Source: Armigeres subalbatus
Taxonomy: Eukaryota; Arthropoda; Insecta; Diptera; Culicidae
Assembly: GCF_024139115.2 (NCBI RefSeq)
Contig: NC_085141.1
Location: 67,620,675-67,684,674 of the forward strand
Length of the DNA: 64,000 nt
Direction: 5' to 3'
Part shown: piece after piece, positions 34,267 to 46,826 of the stretch
How positions within the stretch are numbered: position 1 is the stretch's first letter
Layout: each line of letters opens with the position of its first letter
Translations under genes and position numbers: made by a program
Notes under the pieces: model-generated
Told to the model about the DNA's origin: nothing
Databases searched by the model: none
What the model saw: only the letters and a program-made list of their open reading frames with translations

Positions 34267-34542
34267 TGTGTTATATTTGTGCACACTGACTGTACACACT
34301 CAGCGGACTAGAGTTCGATTACCATGCTGACACGTTAAATTCCAGAACTTTTGTTACATTTTGTTGAATAAAAATACCTACCTGGTTTTGTTGGAACTGT
34401 GTACGTATTGTGTACTGAAAAGTGCTACATTTAAACTAACTGCGAAAGAGCATAATTTATTTAAAACAACTTTGTAAGGCTGCTTTGCATTATATGCATT
34501 GCTTATCATCCGTACATCTGCTGGTTGTAAAAATCAGCTCTA

Positions 34543-34547
34543 TCAGT
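34543..34547 (+). promoter_or_regulatory. Candidate initiator, protease copy 1
   Basis: An arthropod-type initiator TCAGT lies 59 bases before the ATG, inside a ~110-bp upstream block conserved with copy 2 (catccgtacatctg.tggttg). No TATA box is seen. Confidence 0.45.
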
Positions 34548-35008
34548 ACTCATTGAACCATCAACCTAGTCGTACTCGATTGTGAAATTGAATCTTGCAA
34601 CTAGTATGACAAAATTTACAATAGTTATTCCAATCTATTTTACGGTACTACTACAGATTAAGTGTGAAATACAATGTGGAATTCCCTCAATGGTAGCAAA
34701 CCCATTAATCATTAAAGGCTTAAATACAGACCCTGGCGAATTTCCATGGCATGCTGCCATTTACCATCGAGAAGCAACTACCGAGGAGTATAAATGTGGT
34801 GGAACTTTAATTAGTAATTGGTTCATCCTGACTGCAGCCCATTGCGTGACAACTGAGAACGGAAACGTTCTTGCAACAGAGTCCGTGTTTGTAAAATTGG
34901 GCGTTCATGATTTGAAAAGGCTACGCAAAAATTCAACTCAACAACATGAACTCACCAGTATAGTCAAAGAGCCACGTTATAATTCTGATACATTCTCGCA
35001 CGACATTG

Positions 35009-36810
35009 TGTAGCGTTTGCTACAATCTGCGAAAACTTTAGGATAGATAACAAAATACATAATTATAACACATAGGTTTCTCCATACGCTAATTTGTGTC
35101 ACGTACGCCAAATGGTAGGCTAGCAAAAGCGAAACGACACTGACCGCTTACCATAAAACGATAGGTCGCGATTTCCGCCGCGCTCGATTTCGCGAGATCA
35201 AGGTCGGGTCCAAGGAAGTCTTCTGGAAGATTGAGAAAGAGAGAGTCGTGGCTGCACCCGAAATTGCACGAAGAGCCAGCGGTCAAATAAATGTCTCGTA
35301 ATCATCAAATCGGTCGAAAAGGTTCGCGGGAAATCCGAATTGAATTCGGCGAGGTCACGTTCCTTAATCTGAGGATCACGGTTTCGCTCACTTTCGTCCG
35401 AACCGCAGATAACAGTGGAAGTGTCTTGCTTTGTTCGTGTTTCGTAATTTAATTTGTAAGTTAAAAAGCAACGTGGTTGAACTTGATATTTGTATTTAAT
35501 TTAATTCTCCTCGTTTAGTTCAAGTAGTGCAAGTAAATATAGTGTGCGTCGTAGGCTAGATTTGTGCGTCTAAAATCAATCTAGGCCAGGTAATGTTAAT
35601 TGTGCTATTGTGAAATCTGTGCAGTATGGTAATTGTCTTGAGTAGCCGACGGCTATATCTCTTCCAAGCGCCAGGTCAGCGGAAACCCCGGGACGAGAGA
35701 CCCCGGCAGCCTTCAACTTGTCCGGTAGGAAGCGATCCGTCAGCAAATCGCTTCAGTGGGGAATTGTGGTCGTCAATTGCCACCATCGACCAAACCGCCA
35801 TTCGTCGACACGTGGAAGTCGCCAACCACCATTCATTGGCCCACGTGGCGATCATCAATCGCCAACCGACATCAGCGGTAACAGCAGCGCAGGTACAGCA
35901 GCAGCAGTAACCATCTGGTGAGTCCGGACCAATTATTCTTGAGTAAAGTGTGGCGTCCGCTGAGGACGCCACGGAGAAGTTTTTTGTGCCAACCGTAGGT
36001 TGAAGAGCGTGAATCGCTGAACATTCAAACGTTTGGATGAATTGAGGTTGGGTGTCGGCGAGATACAAATCGTGCGCACGTATCGTAATTTATGGCCGCC
36101 CACCCAACCCATTCAATGTAGACACCCGGGTGCAACAGCATTAGCCGTTACGTTGCTGCATCGTCGTCGCATCACTGGGAATGAAGACATGAAAAACAAA
36201 CACAAAAGCACAGATAGAGTAGTTGAAACGCACACAGATAGAATAGGATAGGTAAAGAGGAGAGAAAGTAAATTAATATAAACAAGCATGCTTGATGAAA
36301 TAAAATCTTACCGTTAAATGTTGAATAAACCTTTATTGTAAAGCCCCAATAATGTGATTATTGTTATTTATATTATCCTATTCGTTAAATACATGTTTGA
36401 GTGTTTCTACGTTGCTTCGGAATCATTTTAGTTTGATTTATTTTGTCGAGTTTAAATTTATGTTGCGCGACCCTTTAGCTACCCTCGCGACTCTGGTAGA
36501 AGATAGCGTAAACTCCCGATGATGATGAAATGACGTCTTGTTGCGTCGTCATGAGTATGCGTGACCTCTTACCGTGATTTTTGAGATTTGATTGATGTTG
36601 CGAGAGTCATGCTGATGCGTCAATAGGGGTTTCTACCTGTCCCATTTTGAGAAAGTAGTTGCACTGGATCGATCTCTTTCTTCCTTGAAGATTGTACTTG
36701 GACTCGCCTTGATTGAGTCTCATCCGGGCAAACAAACTTGGTGTGCGGTCTCCTTTATTGGAGTGGCGCTTAAGCCGCACATTTACATAAGATCGCCAGT
36801 GCCAGCTACA
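35009..36810 (+). repeat. 5' LTR
   Basis: 1802 bp, TG...CA ended. A poly(A) signal AATAAA lies at 36324-36329. It is unusually long for a Gypsy LTR. It contains a cagcagcagcag run near 35893-35907 and an inverted gcgtccgctgaggacgc stem near 35952-35970. ORFs within it have no known domain and are shared with the 3' LTR. Confidence 0.92.
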
Positions 36811-36813
36811 AAA

Positions 36814-36826
36814 TGGCGCCCAACTA
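36814..36826 (+). other. Primer-binding site (tRNA-Lys type)
   Basis: TGGCGCCCAAC starts three bases after the 5' LTR, the usual place, and matches the complement of the 3' end of insect tRNA-Lys. Confidence 0.7.
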
Positions 36827-37093
36827 AAGGTTTTTTTTATGTAGTACGCGTTATGTATGGAGAAATATTTATGCTATGTTCGTCTTATGTTTCCGTTGAT
36901 AATTAAATGATGTATATTGATCTGTGAATTAAGGATTCGTTTTGTTTGATGAACATTTTGAGGATTTGTGGTGTTACGTCTTGATGTGCTGTGATTTCGG
37001 ATTGCGTTAAAAATTAGGCTTTTTGAGTACAGTTTAAAATAATTTATTACAAATTTTCTTGATATAAATAAAAGTATATATTTACAAATTAAA

Positions 37094-39397
37094 ATGGCGC
37101 ATAAATTTCCGCGTCCTGATCTCCTGACTAGAGAGGAAGTGGACTATGAACTTATGATTCGGGGTATGGATGGCAATTTGGATGATGGGTTAGAAGCAAA
37201 ACAAAGACTATTGAGGAAATTGTTCTATGAAGAATTGAAGGAACCCAAAAATTATAGGGGAATAAGTACCATAGATCAAGAATTTGAAGACATAATGAAC
37301 ACTATAGAGAGTATTGCAGGTCAATTGGAGAATGGACATGATGAGAGATGTATGTCGAGGTTGAAACATTATGCTCTGAGGGTTGAGCGATGCTTAGTTC
37401 GTAACCCAAAAGGAGAACAATTGCGAAATAGACTGAATGGAGAAATAAGGGCTTTGTTGAATAAGTATGGCAATAAGCGTGGACTCGAAGAAGACCAAAC
37501 TAAAACAGATGTAGGAGAAGGGGATAATCAACGAGAATTTGAAGATGGGAAATACTTGGAGGAAGAAGGAGCGATTGGAGGGATAGTAAATGTAGGTGAG
37601 AAGGGTTTAGAACAAGAAACAGATGGTAAAAATAAAAACGGTTCGCATGTTTTAAGAGGAATAAATGAGAAGACTCAAACACCAGCAGGAGGCACAAATA
37701 AGACAAAATTGGGAGCAGTTCAAAAGACATTAGGACAAAAGGAAGGAAAGGAAGAAGATACTGAGGAGCTGAAGGCCAAAATCAGATTATTAGAGCAAAA
37801 ACTGGAGCGCTTTTGTAAAATTGAGGAAGAAGACTTAAAGCGGAGACAGGAAAGGGAGCAATGTCAATCAATCAATAATCATCAATACGATAGGAACGAA
37901 GAAATTAATAGAGATCTGCATCTTCCAGATAGGGTTAACCGATACTCAGATAATCATGGACGTTTTAGAGAAACAAGAACCTTTACTAACATAGATCAGC
38001 GGAGACGCGAGCGACAGTGGAACAACGAGTTCAGAGGTGATCGTGATGAGGAAGAGCGATGGAGTGACTATCATTCTCGACATTCCAGAGAAGGTTCAGC
38101 ACGACGCGGTGACGATAAGAACGAGCGACAACTGGATCAAATGAGAAGGAACCCGGACATTCGTCGGCCAGAGCTGACCCATAGGTCTGGGGAAGGGAGG
38201 TCTCGATATGATGGAGATCAAGCGATGGACTATCGACGCGAATTATTTGAAGGGTTAGACAACATTGGTGGACGAAGGAGAAATCCGTTGAGCGGTTCAT
38301 TGAACAGGTATGGAGATGAATATCCTTCGGACGACTATCAACGCGATCCGTTTGAAAGATTGGATAATTTTGGTAGCCGGATTAGGAATCATGCAAGGGA
38401 CAATAGAAATTGGGATAGAGAAGACTACAACCAACCTGGAAATCGGCGTGGTATGCTCAATAGATTGGATGACTACGGAAATCGGGATCGAAGGGGACAA
38501 TCACGTCTTCGTATAGCTGAGACAGACATCATTAACGCGGACAGACGAATGGAGAAATGGCATTTGACATTCAGTGGAGATTCGCGGCAGAGATCATTGG
38601 AGGATTTCCTTCACAAAGTTCGCCGGCTGGCAATAATGGACCGAATATCAGGAGATATTTTGTTACAGCGTATCCACACTATCCTGCGAGGCGAGGCGTA
38701 CGACTGGTACCTCTGCTATGCGGATGAGTTTGTATGCTGGGAGGATTTTGAGCAGAAGATACGGTATATGTACGGAAACCCAAATAAGGACCAGGGGAAT
38801 AGGCAGAAAATTTATGAGAGAAAGCAGCATAGGGGCGAGTCATTCCTCACGTTCAAGATGGAGATTGAAAGGATGAACAAGATGCTTAGCTGCCCGTTAG
38901 ATAGGGCACGGTTGTTCGAGATTGTGTGGGACAACATGAGGCCTCACTACAGGTCTAGGTTGGCATGCAGGGATGTAGAAGATCTACGGATGCTGGAGTA
39001 CTATGCTTATCGCATAGATGCAAACGACTCTACTCTGAGACAGCATAGAGAAGGCCCAGGAAGAATAACGAATGTCCACAATATCGAGGCAGATGAGGTA
39101 ACATCGGACTCACAATCTTCAGATTCGGAAGAAGTGAATGCTGTCGGTAACCGTTTTAGCAAAGAGAAGAAGCCTAAAGATTATCAAAAGATAACACCCA
39201 GATCAGCTACGGTACAGGAGACTCAAAGAACCAGTTCTTCCCCACTTTGCTGGAACTGTAACAAGACAGGACACATGTGGAGGGACTGTAGGGAACCTAA
39301 GAGGCTGTTTTGCTACGTGTGTGGTACACCGGATAAAACGTCCGTTACATGCCAAAATCACTCCAGAATGGACGGCCAAGGAAGGTCGGAAAACTAA
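37094..39397 (+). CDS. gag of the LTR retrotransposon
   Basis: 767 residues from ATG 37094. The N-terminal region (1-220) has no known domain. A short coiled coil (LKAKIRLLEQKLERF) lies near 225-240, followed by an Arg/Asp-rich, low-complexity segment (about 255-480). The capsid-like retrotransposon gag domain is at about 485-650. Zinc knuckle CWNCNKTGHMWRDC lies near residue 718, with a second, partial one (CYVCG...C). The reading frame is intact, unlike pol. It overlaps pol by 49 bases in the +0/-1 arrangement. It packages element RNA by family inference. Confidence 0.88.
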   Translation: MAHKFPRPDLLTREEVDYELMIRGMDGNLDDGLEAKQRLLRKLFYEELKEPKNYRGISTIDQEFEDIMNTIESIAGQLENGHDERCMSRLKHYALRVERCLVRNPKGEQLRNRLNGEIRALLNKYGNKRGLEEDQTKTDVGEGDNQREFEDGKYLEEEGAIGGIVNVGEKGLEQETDGKNKNGSHVLRGINEKTQTPAGGTNKTKLGAVQKTLGQKEGKEEDTEELKAKIRLLEQKLERFCKIEEEDLKRRQEREQCQSINNHQYDRNEEINRDLHLPDRVNRYSDNHGRFRETRTFTNIDQRRRERQWNNEFRGDRDEEERWSDYHSRHSREGSARRGDDKNERQLDQMRRNPDIRRPELTHRSGEGRSRYDGDQAMDYRRELFEGLDNIGGRRRNPLSGSLNRYGDEYPSDDYQRDPFERLDNFGSRIRNHARDNRNWDREDYNQPGNRRGMLNRLDDYGNRDRRGQSRLRIAETDIINADRRMEKWHLTFSGDSRQRSLEDFLHKVRRLAIMDRISGDILLQRIHTILRGEAYDWYLCYADEFVCWEDFEQKIRYMYGNPNKDQGNRQKIYERKQHRGESFLTFKMEIERMNKMLSCPLDRARLFEIVWDNMRPHYRSRLACRDVEDLRMLEYYAYRIDANDSTLRQHREGPGRITNVHNIEADEVTSDSQSSDSEEVNAVGNRFSKEKKPKDYQKITPRSATVQETQRTSSSPLCWNCNKTGHMWRDCREPKRLFCYVCGTPDKTSVTCQNHSRMDGQGRSEN

Positions 39398-42300
39398 TCG
39401 TGGAATGTGTGAGAGGGGACAACAACATTCCACCGGCTGAAGAAGTTCCCTTGCCCAACTACCGACAAGAGGAAATCGAGGAACGAATTTGCGAAATAAG
39501 TGTACAAACGGAAAGGTGCCCTCACGTGAAGGTACGTATATTCAGTACGGATTACGAGGCCTTACTGGATTCTGGCGCTAGTGTGAGCGTAACAAGCATT
39601 AGAGATATTGCGGAGAAGAACGGTCTAGTAATTCGGAAGAGCCCGCTTCGAATAGTAACGGCGGACAAAACAGTCCATGAGTGTCTAGGTTTTGTACAGC
39701 TGCCTATTGAATTCAACGGTATTACAAAAGTAATCCCAGTTCTAGTGGTGCCACAGATCTGTCGAAGGATGATCTTAGGGTACAACTTTTGGAAGGCATT
39801 TGGAATACAGCCAATGATGCCTGGGGAGAATGGATTTCAGAAGATAGATACCGTAAATGTCGAGAACGCAGAAGTGGAGATTATAGATTTCGCTCTACTT
39901 CCTATACAAACATTGCCGGAAATCAAAACTACTGAACCGGATGACACTTTGGACATTCCGGCACTTGAATTGCCAGAACCATCTAGAACAACTCCTGAAA
40001 CGGTAGAAACTGAGCATGATCTGCTGCCTGAAGAGCGTGCAGAGTTGGTGAGAGCAGTCAAGGAGTTTCCTTGTATTACGGAAAACCGATTGGGCAGGAC
40101 TACATTAATCGAGCATGAAATAAAGCTGAACGAAGAGGCCAAGCCGAGAAGGCAGCCACTGTACAGATGCTCTCCGGCAATCCAAGCAGAGATGGAGGCC
40201 GAGATCGAGCGGTACAAGCAAATGGACGCGATCGAGGAATGTTCGAGCGAATGGGCTAGCGCACTGGTTCCAGTTAGGAAAGCTAACGGTAAACTACGTG
40301 TCTGTCTGGATTCCCGCAAAATTAACGCCTGGACAAAAAAAGACTCCTATCCTATGAGGAATATGGGGGAGATCTTCCATCGCTTGGGTAAGGCCAAATA
40401 TTACTCGGTAGTGGACCTGAAAGATGCCTATTTTCAGATTCCTCTGAAAGAGGAATCCAGAGATTACACGGCATTCAGGACACCACAAGGCCTTTATCGA
40501 TTTAAAGTTTGCCCCTTCGGCCTTACGAATGCGCCGTTTACCATGTGCCGGTTAATGGACCGGGTCATAGGCTTTGATTTGGAGCCGCATGTGTTTGTCT
40601 ACTTGGATGACATAGTCATTGCCACACGGACATTCAGCGAACACATAAGGCTGCTCAAGATTGTGGCGCAGCGATTGAGGGATGCAAATCTGACGATATC
40701 CTTGGACAAAAGTAGGTTCTGCAGGAAACGTGTCTCGTATCTCGGATATCTACTGACAGAAGATGGAGTCTCGGTTGACAACTCACGTATCGAACCGATA
40801 TTAAACTACGCAAGGCCTAGGAACGTTAAGGACGTCCGGCGCTTGCTTGGACTAGCTGGTTTCTACCAACGGTTTATACGCGAATACAGCCGAATTGTCT
40901 CGCCAATTTCGGACTTACTAAAAAAGTCAAAGAAAAAATTCACCTGGAATGAGAACGCAGAAAAGCCTTTGGAGACCTGAAAGCTTCATTAGTTTCAGCA
41001 CCGATTCTTGGGAACCCAGACTTCGACCAGCCGTTCACGATTGAATCTGACGCCTCTGATAACGCTGTTGGAGCAGCCTTAATTCAATACGTCGAAGATC
41101 AACCGAAGGTAATCGCGTATTTTAGTAAGAAGCTGAGTAGCACGCAGCGTAAGTACGCCAGCGTGGAGAAGGAATGTTTAGGCGTCTTGCTGGCAATACA
41201 GAATTTCCGACACTATGTCGAAGGTACGCGCTTCAAAGTTGTTACTGATGCTCGCAGTCTGTTATGGCGCTTTACAATCGGCGTGGAATCTGGGAATGCA
41301 GAAGCTTTTAAGGTGGGCATTCCAGATCCAGTCTTATGATATCGAGTTAGAGTATCGTAAGGGCCGAAACAATATAGTGGCCGATTGTCTCTCAAGATCG
41401 ATCGAGACGCTCAACGCGATATCCGACGATGACGATTACCAAGATTTGGCAGTTACAATTCAGCAAAACCCTGCCAAGTACTCAGAGTATCAGGTAGTGG
41501 ACGGACAAATATTCAAATTTGTAAAAGATGAAAGAAGGATTGAAGATCCTCGATTCAACTGGAAAAGATATCCGCCAAAGGCTGAACGGACAGGAGTAAT
41601 TGAGGCGATTCACAGTCAAGCACATCTGGGACCTGGCAAAACGCTTGCAGCGGTTAGAGATCGTTATTATTGGCCACGGATGAGCAGCGAGGTAAAAAGG
41701 TTCTGCCAAAAGTGTATCGTGTGCCAGACCAGTAAAGCTACAAATCAGAACACTACGCCACCGATGTCTGAGCAGAAAAAGATAGCACAGTACCCCTGGC
41801 AGTTCTTGGCCATGGACTACGTTGGACCGCTGCCAGTATCCGGGAAAAATCGTAGTACATGTTTGCTGGTAGTGACTGATTTATTCAGTAAGTTTATATT
41901 GATCCAACCATTTCGACATGCGACGGCAGAATCTCTGGTGCAATTTGTAGAAAATACCATCTTCCTACTGTTTGGAACTCCGGAAGTAATTCTGTCGGAC
42001 AACGGAACTCAGTTCACTTCCTCCTTATTCCAAAAGCTGTTGGAGAGGTATAATGTCACCCATTGGAGAACACCAAATTATCACCCTCAGATTAATGACT
42101 CTGAACGTGTGAATCGGGTGATAACTACGGCTATCCGCGCTACCATCAAGAATCAGCACAAAGAATGGGCTAACTCATTGCAGCAAGTTGCCTGTGCCAT
42201 AAGGAACTCTATTCATGAAGCCACCAAGTACTGCCCATATTTCCTAATGTTTGGGAGAAATATGGTCTACAACGGTTCGGAATACCGGTGCTTAAGAGAC

Positions 42301-42639
42301 ACTGCGGCAACCGCAAACAATACGATCACCAACGTCGAACAGAAGAAGCTATTCGAAGAGGTCAGACGAAACCTAGAATCGGCATATAAGAAGCACGCCT
42401 CGTATTATAATCTCCGTTCTAACTCCAATTGTCCCACGTACTCGGTTGGAGAGAAAGTTCTCAAGAAGAATATGGAACTATCGGATAAGGGAAAAGGAGT
42501 ATGCTCGAAGCTTTCTCCAAAATATGTGCAGGCCATAGTCAAAAGGCTTGTCGGAGCTCATTGCTATGACCTAGAAGATTTGAATGGGAGGAAACTTGGT
42601 ATATTTAACTGCAAGTTCCTCAAAAAGCTGGTTCAGTAG
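39349..42639 (+). pseudogene. pol of the LTR retrotransposon, frameshifted
   Basis: The open frame 39349-40980 holds the aspartic protease (LLDSGAS, near 39560) and the reverse transcriptase with YLDD at 40600-40611. It then ends early. RNase H coding (DASDNAVGAAL) continues in another frame from about 40962 to 41300. The first frame resumes near 41300 and gives integrase (His/Cys zinc site at about 41610-41725, MDYVGPLP, SDNGTQF, then the Glu near 42104) and a GPY/F-like end. The -1 overlap with gag suggests normal expression by frameshifting. The two extra shifts inactivate this copy. No env ORF follows. Confidence 0.88.
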
Positions 42640-45021
42640 AAGATTTTTTTTTGCCAATCTCAGGAACTTGCATTTTTCAGCAAGCTATGTAGCTCTCTTC
42701 GGAGTAGTAACAATGTACCATGACGCTTTTGCTCTGGTTACACAAAAACCACCGTGTGTGAGATTTAGCTCTGGCCATTCGGTCAGAGCAGCCCCTAACA
42801 ACATCATTTACTGGGTGCTTCCTAGGGGAAAAGCTTTGGCTGGACCCCTAGAAGAAATCTCACATACGTGTTGGAATGGATGGTTGAAGATGGATTCACC
42901 AGTAACTATTTTGTTGGAGATTGTTGGTCTGCTCATGCCTACCCTCTCGACCAGAAGACAGAGTGAGTCCAGGAGGTAACTCCTGGATGATGACCTAAAA
43001 CTATAGAAACTCGGAGCTGTAAAGCGCTGATGAGGAGTATCAAAAGTGAAGCAATAATGCGAGAGTCTACAGACCGAGGGTTCTAAGACGATGACCGCCT
43101 AAGACTCGGATGTCTTGCTCTGAAAGAGTAGACGATGAAGAGCAACCCGAGTAAATCGAGCTGGCAGAACAACACAACTTCAAGAAAAGAGATGCTGTCT
43201 GGAAAAATCTTTTTTAAATTTGTAAATATAATTCCTCCCATGAAAATAGCGACGATACCAAACTTTTTTATATTTAGTGTTGAGGGAATATTCTTTCTGT
43301 GTTGAGCAATGTTAGTTGGTAGTTAACATCGAGTCTTAACCTAGTTTAGTATGCTTAATGCTAGACTTTATTGTTCTTGTATATAGTGTTGAGAAATTTT
43401 CATGTTAAATTATTGTATATAGATAGATATTTACATCACATAGTTATTCATTTATTTACATAGTTTTCATATTGTTTTTCAAATATTCATATTGTATGTG
43501 ATGTTATTTACATTATTTATTAAGAAATTTATTTATTTATGAAGATAGTTATTTATTTATTTATCAAATTTATTTATTTATGTTGAGAGTTATTTATTTA
43601 TTTAGGTTGATAGTTATTTATTTTTAAATTTATTTATTTACCTATTTATTATAAACGTTATTTATTAATTTATTTTCACAAATTTTCATCTAAGCTTGAA
43701 AATAAATAATCCATTTCGTTGATAAATGTTGATTGGTACGTCCTTTTTGCACGACCCCCTTTGCAACACTTCGAGTGGGTCGTGCGACATCTTTCTCGTC
43801 CGATAGATTCTTCACCTGAAATTACATTTTGAAACCGATTAATAAATGTTCATTAAACTTACCTCTGATTGGATTAAAACTCTCCTTTTCCTAAAATCTT
43901 TAGGAGAAAATTGGTCCTTCCTTCTCTTCGTCTTCAAAACAAGGACATCGCAGGTGGAATAAAAGTCTGCTCCTCCCGTGGCAGCACCAAAACAAAAACA
44001 CTCCACCACTCCCAGAACACCTCATTGCCATCGTTTCTGCCTGGAAACCAAACAAAATCATATTTACGGAATTAGTCGTCGAGTAGATGCACTTTATTTC
44101 ACTTTTAGTAAGGAATAAACTAAATAAAAAGAAAAGTTACCGAAACTAAAAATCACTTTCAGCACCATAACGTTCACTGCAGATTCTTAACTGACGTTTC
44201 GTTGTTTACTCGATGAAGATTCAATGTGTGCGTGTGGATAACCTATGTTGCGCGACATGCTGTGCGATAATAGGGTTAGGTTGCAACTCATTTTATTCGT
44301 GTTTCGTAGGGACCGATGAAAAATTCGGTGACAGAAACATGATGTAAAGTGATATTATGCAAATTCAGTCATTATATGCTTTTCAATACCTTATGTTAGA
44401 TTAAGCGTGATAAGCAGTAATAAACTGATTTGCGGAGTTATGTTGAGTTATGTATCGTTGTGTCCGGTCCGAATAAAGTTCGGCATGTAGAGTAATAAAA
44501 ATATACGTTCATTCACTCATGTGGGAGTGTACGTTTCATTCAGTAGCAAAGTATGGAATACAAGGAAGAGCCTTGGAAATGCTTTCGAAAGATGAAACAG
44601 TTATGCGGTAAATTCAGAATATGGATGATGTTCCAACGTAATGTTTGGTGTAATCTTTAGTCTGGATGAACCTGTTTTGTTGATATATGTGAGAATTCGT
44701 TGTGTCGGTTAGTGTTGTAGTAGTGACTTGAGCTAAAATTGGAGTATTTCAGAATCAAGGTCATGGTTAGGAAGTTTGTGTGATGTTGTTGTCGGGTGCC
44801 CATTGAAGCTAAATTGAGTAAAAATGAAACGTCGGGTGAATGAATACAATAGTCTATTTTTTTTTGTTTGATGAATCCGTTGTTTAGAGTATTACAATAA
44901 TCAGTATAAAGGAAAGATCAAATTACAGAAAAAGTATATACGAAATAAGTAGTAGAATTTACCCTACGAAAATTTGGTTGTGATTCCACAACCAAATTTT
45001 CGTAAAACAAGCTCGGTGTTA
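42640..45021 (+). other. Non-coding 3' internal region of the retrotransposon
   Basis: About 2.4 kb lies between pol and the 3' LTR. It has no ORF with a recognisable domain. It includes a TTTATTTA-rich stretch (43440-43690). A perfect 18-bp hairpin sits just before the 3' LTR (44965-45004). No clear polypurine tract is visible directly before the LTR, which is unusual. Confidence 0.6.
44965..45004 (+). repeat. 18-bp perfect hairpin next to the 3' LTR
   Basis: TACGAAAATTTGGTTGTG at 44965-44982 is followed by a four-base loop ATTC and its exact complement at 44987-45004. It ends 17 bases before the LTR, where a polypurine primer would be expected. Confidence 0.85.
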
Positions 45022-46826
45022 TGTAGCGTTTGCTACAATCTGCGAAAACTTTAGGATAGATAACAAAATACATAATTATAACACATAGGTTTCTCCATAC
45101 GCTAATTTGTGTCACGTACGCCAAATGGTAGGCTAGCAAAAGCGAAACGACACTGACCGCTTACCATAAAACGATAGGTCGCGATTTCCGCCGCGCTCGA
45201 TTTCGCGAGATCAAGGTCGGGTCCAAGGAAGTCTTCGGGAAGATTGGGCAAGAGAGAGTCGTGGCTGCACCCGAAATTGCACGAAGAGCCAGCGGTCAAA
45301 TTAACGTCTCGTAATCATCCAATCGGTCGAAAAGGTTCGCGGGAAATCCGAATTGAATTCGGCGAGGTCACGTTCCTTAATCTGAGGATCACGGTTTCGC
45401 TCACTTTCGTCCGAACCGCAGATAACAGTGGAAGTGTCTTGCTTTGTTCGTGTTTCGTAATTTAATTTGTAAGTTAAAAAGCAACGTGGTTGAACTTGAT
45501 ATTTGTATTTAATTTAATTCTCCTCGTTTAGTTCAAGTAGTGCAAGTAAATATAGTGTGCGTCGTAGGCTAGATTTGTGCGTCTAAAATCAATCTAGGCC
45601 AGGTAATGTTAATTGTGCTATTGTGAAATCTGTGCAGTATGGTAATTGTCTTGAGTAGCCGACGGCTATATCTCTTCCAAGTGCCAGGTCAGCGGAAACC
45701 CCAGGACGAGAGACCCGGCAGCCTTCAACTTGTCCGGTAGGAAGCGATCCGTCAGCAAATCGCTTCAGTGGGGAATTGTGGTCGTCAATTGCCACCATCG
45801 ACCAAACCGCCATTCGTCGACACGTGGAAGTCGCCAACCACCATTCATTGGCCCACGTGGCGATCATCAATCGCCAACCGACATCAGCGGTAACAGCAGC
45901 GCAGGTACAGCAGCAGCAGTAACCATCTGGTGAGTCCGGACCAATTATTCTTGAGTAAAGTGTGGCGTCCGCTGAGGACGCCACGGAGAAGTTTTTTGTG
46001 CCAACCGTAGGTTGAAGAGCGTGAATCGCTAAACATTCAAACGTTTGGATGAATTGAGGTTGAGTGTCGGCGAGATACAAAACGTGCGCTCGTACCTTAA
46101 TTTTATGGCCGCCCACCCAACCCATTCAATGTATAGACACCCGGGTGCAACAGCATTAGTCGTTTCGTTGCTGCATCGTCGTCGCATCACTGGGAATAAA
46201 GACATGAAAAACAAACACAATAGCGCAGATGGAGTAGTTGAAACGCACACAGATAGAATAGGATAGGTTAAAGAGGAGAAAGGAAAGTAATATAAACAAG
46301 CATGCTTGATGAAATAAAATCTTACCGTTAAATGTTGAATAAACCTTTATTGTAAAGCCCCAATAATGTGATTATTGTTATTTATATTATCCTATTCGTT
46401 AAATACATGTTTGAGTGTTTCTACGTTGCTTCGGAATCGTTTTAGTTTGATTTATTTTGTCTTGAGTTTAAATTTATGTTGCGCGACCCTTTAGCTACCC
46501 TCGCGACTCTGGTAGAAGATAGCGTAAACTCCCGATGATGATGAAATGACGTCTTGTTGCGTCGTCATGAGTATGCGTGACCTCTTACCGTGATTTTTGA
46601 GATTTGATTGATGTTGCGAGAGTTATGCTGATGCGTCAATAGGGGTTTCTACCTGTCCCATTTTGAGAAAGTAGTTGCACTGGATCGATCTCTTTCTTCC
46701 TTGAAGATTGTACTTGGACTCGCCTTGATTGAGTCTCATCCGGGCAAACAAACTTGGTGTGCGGTCTCCTTTATTGGAGTGGCGCTTAAGCCGCACATTT
46801 TCATAAGATCGTCAGTGCCAGCTACA
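45022..46826 (+). repeat. 3' LTR
   Basis: 1805 bp, nearly identical to the 5' LTR with scattered substitutions and small indels (for example around 45234-45250 and 46060-46115). A poly(A) signal AATAAA lies at 46338-46343. Confidence 0.92.

Larger units (their letters stand above)
35009..46826 (+). mobile_element. Complete Gypsy-type LTR retrotransposon, 11.8 kb
   Basis: Two ~1.8-kb LTRs flank gag and pol. The element starts TGTAGCG and ends CTACA, and the 4-bp duplication ATTG lies at 35005-35008 and 46827-46830. A primer-binding site complementary to tRNA-Lys-like 3' sequence starts at 36814. The domain order protease, RT, RNase H, integrase is that of Ty3/Gypsy. The LTRs differ at a few tens of positions by eye, so insertion is fairly recent. 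Pol carries frameshifts, so this copy is probably not autonomous now. Confidence 0.92.

Noticed and set aside
38031..38500. Minus-strand ORFs within gag
   Set aside because: They are shadows of the Arg/Asp-rich, biased gag frame.
42584..42979. 131-residue ORF after pol as a possible third retrotransposon gene
   Set aside because: It begins inside pol in another frame, and has no signal peptide, membrane segment or known domain.
45589..46125. 178-residue minus-strand ORF in the 3' LTR (also in the 5' LTR)
   Set aside because: It is only as conserved as the LTR itself, differs by frame-breaking changes between the two LTRs and shows no known domain.
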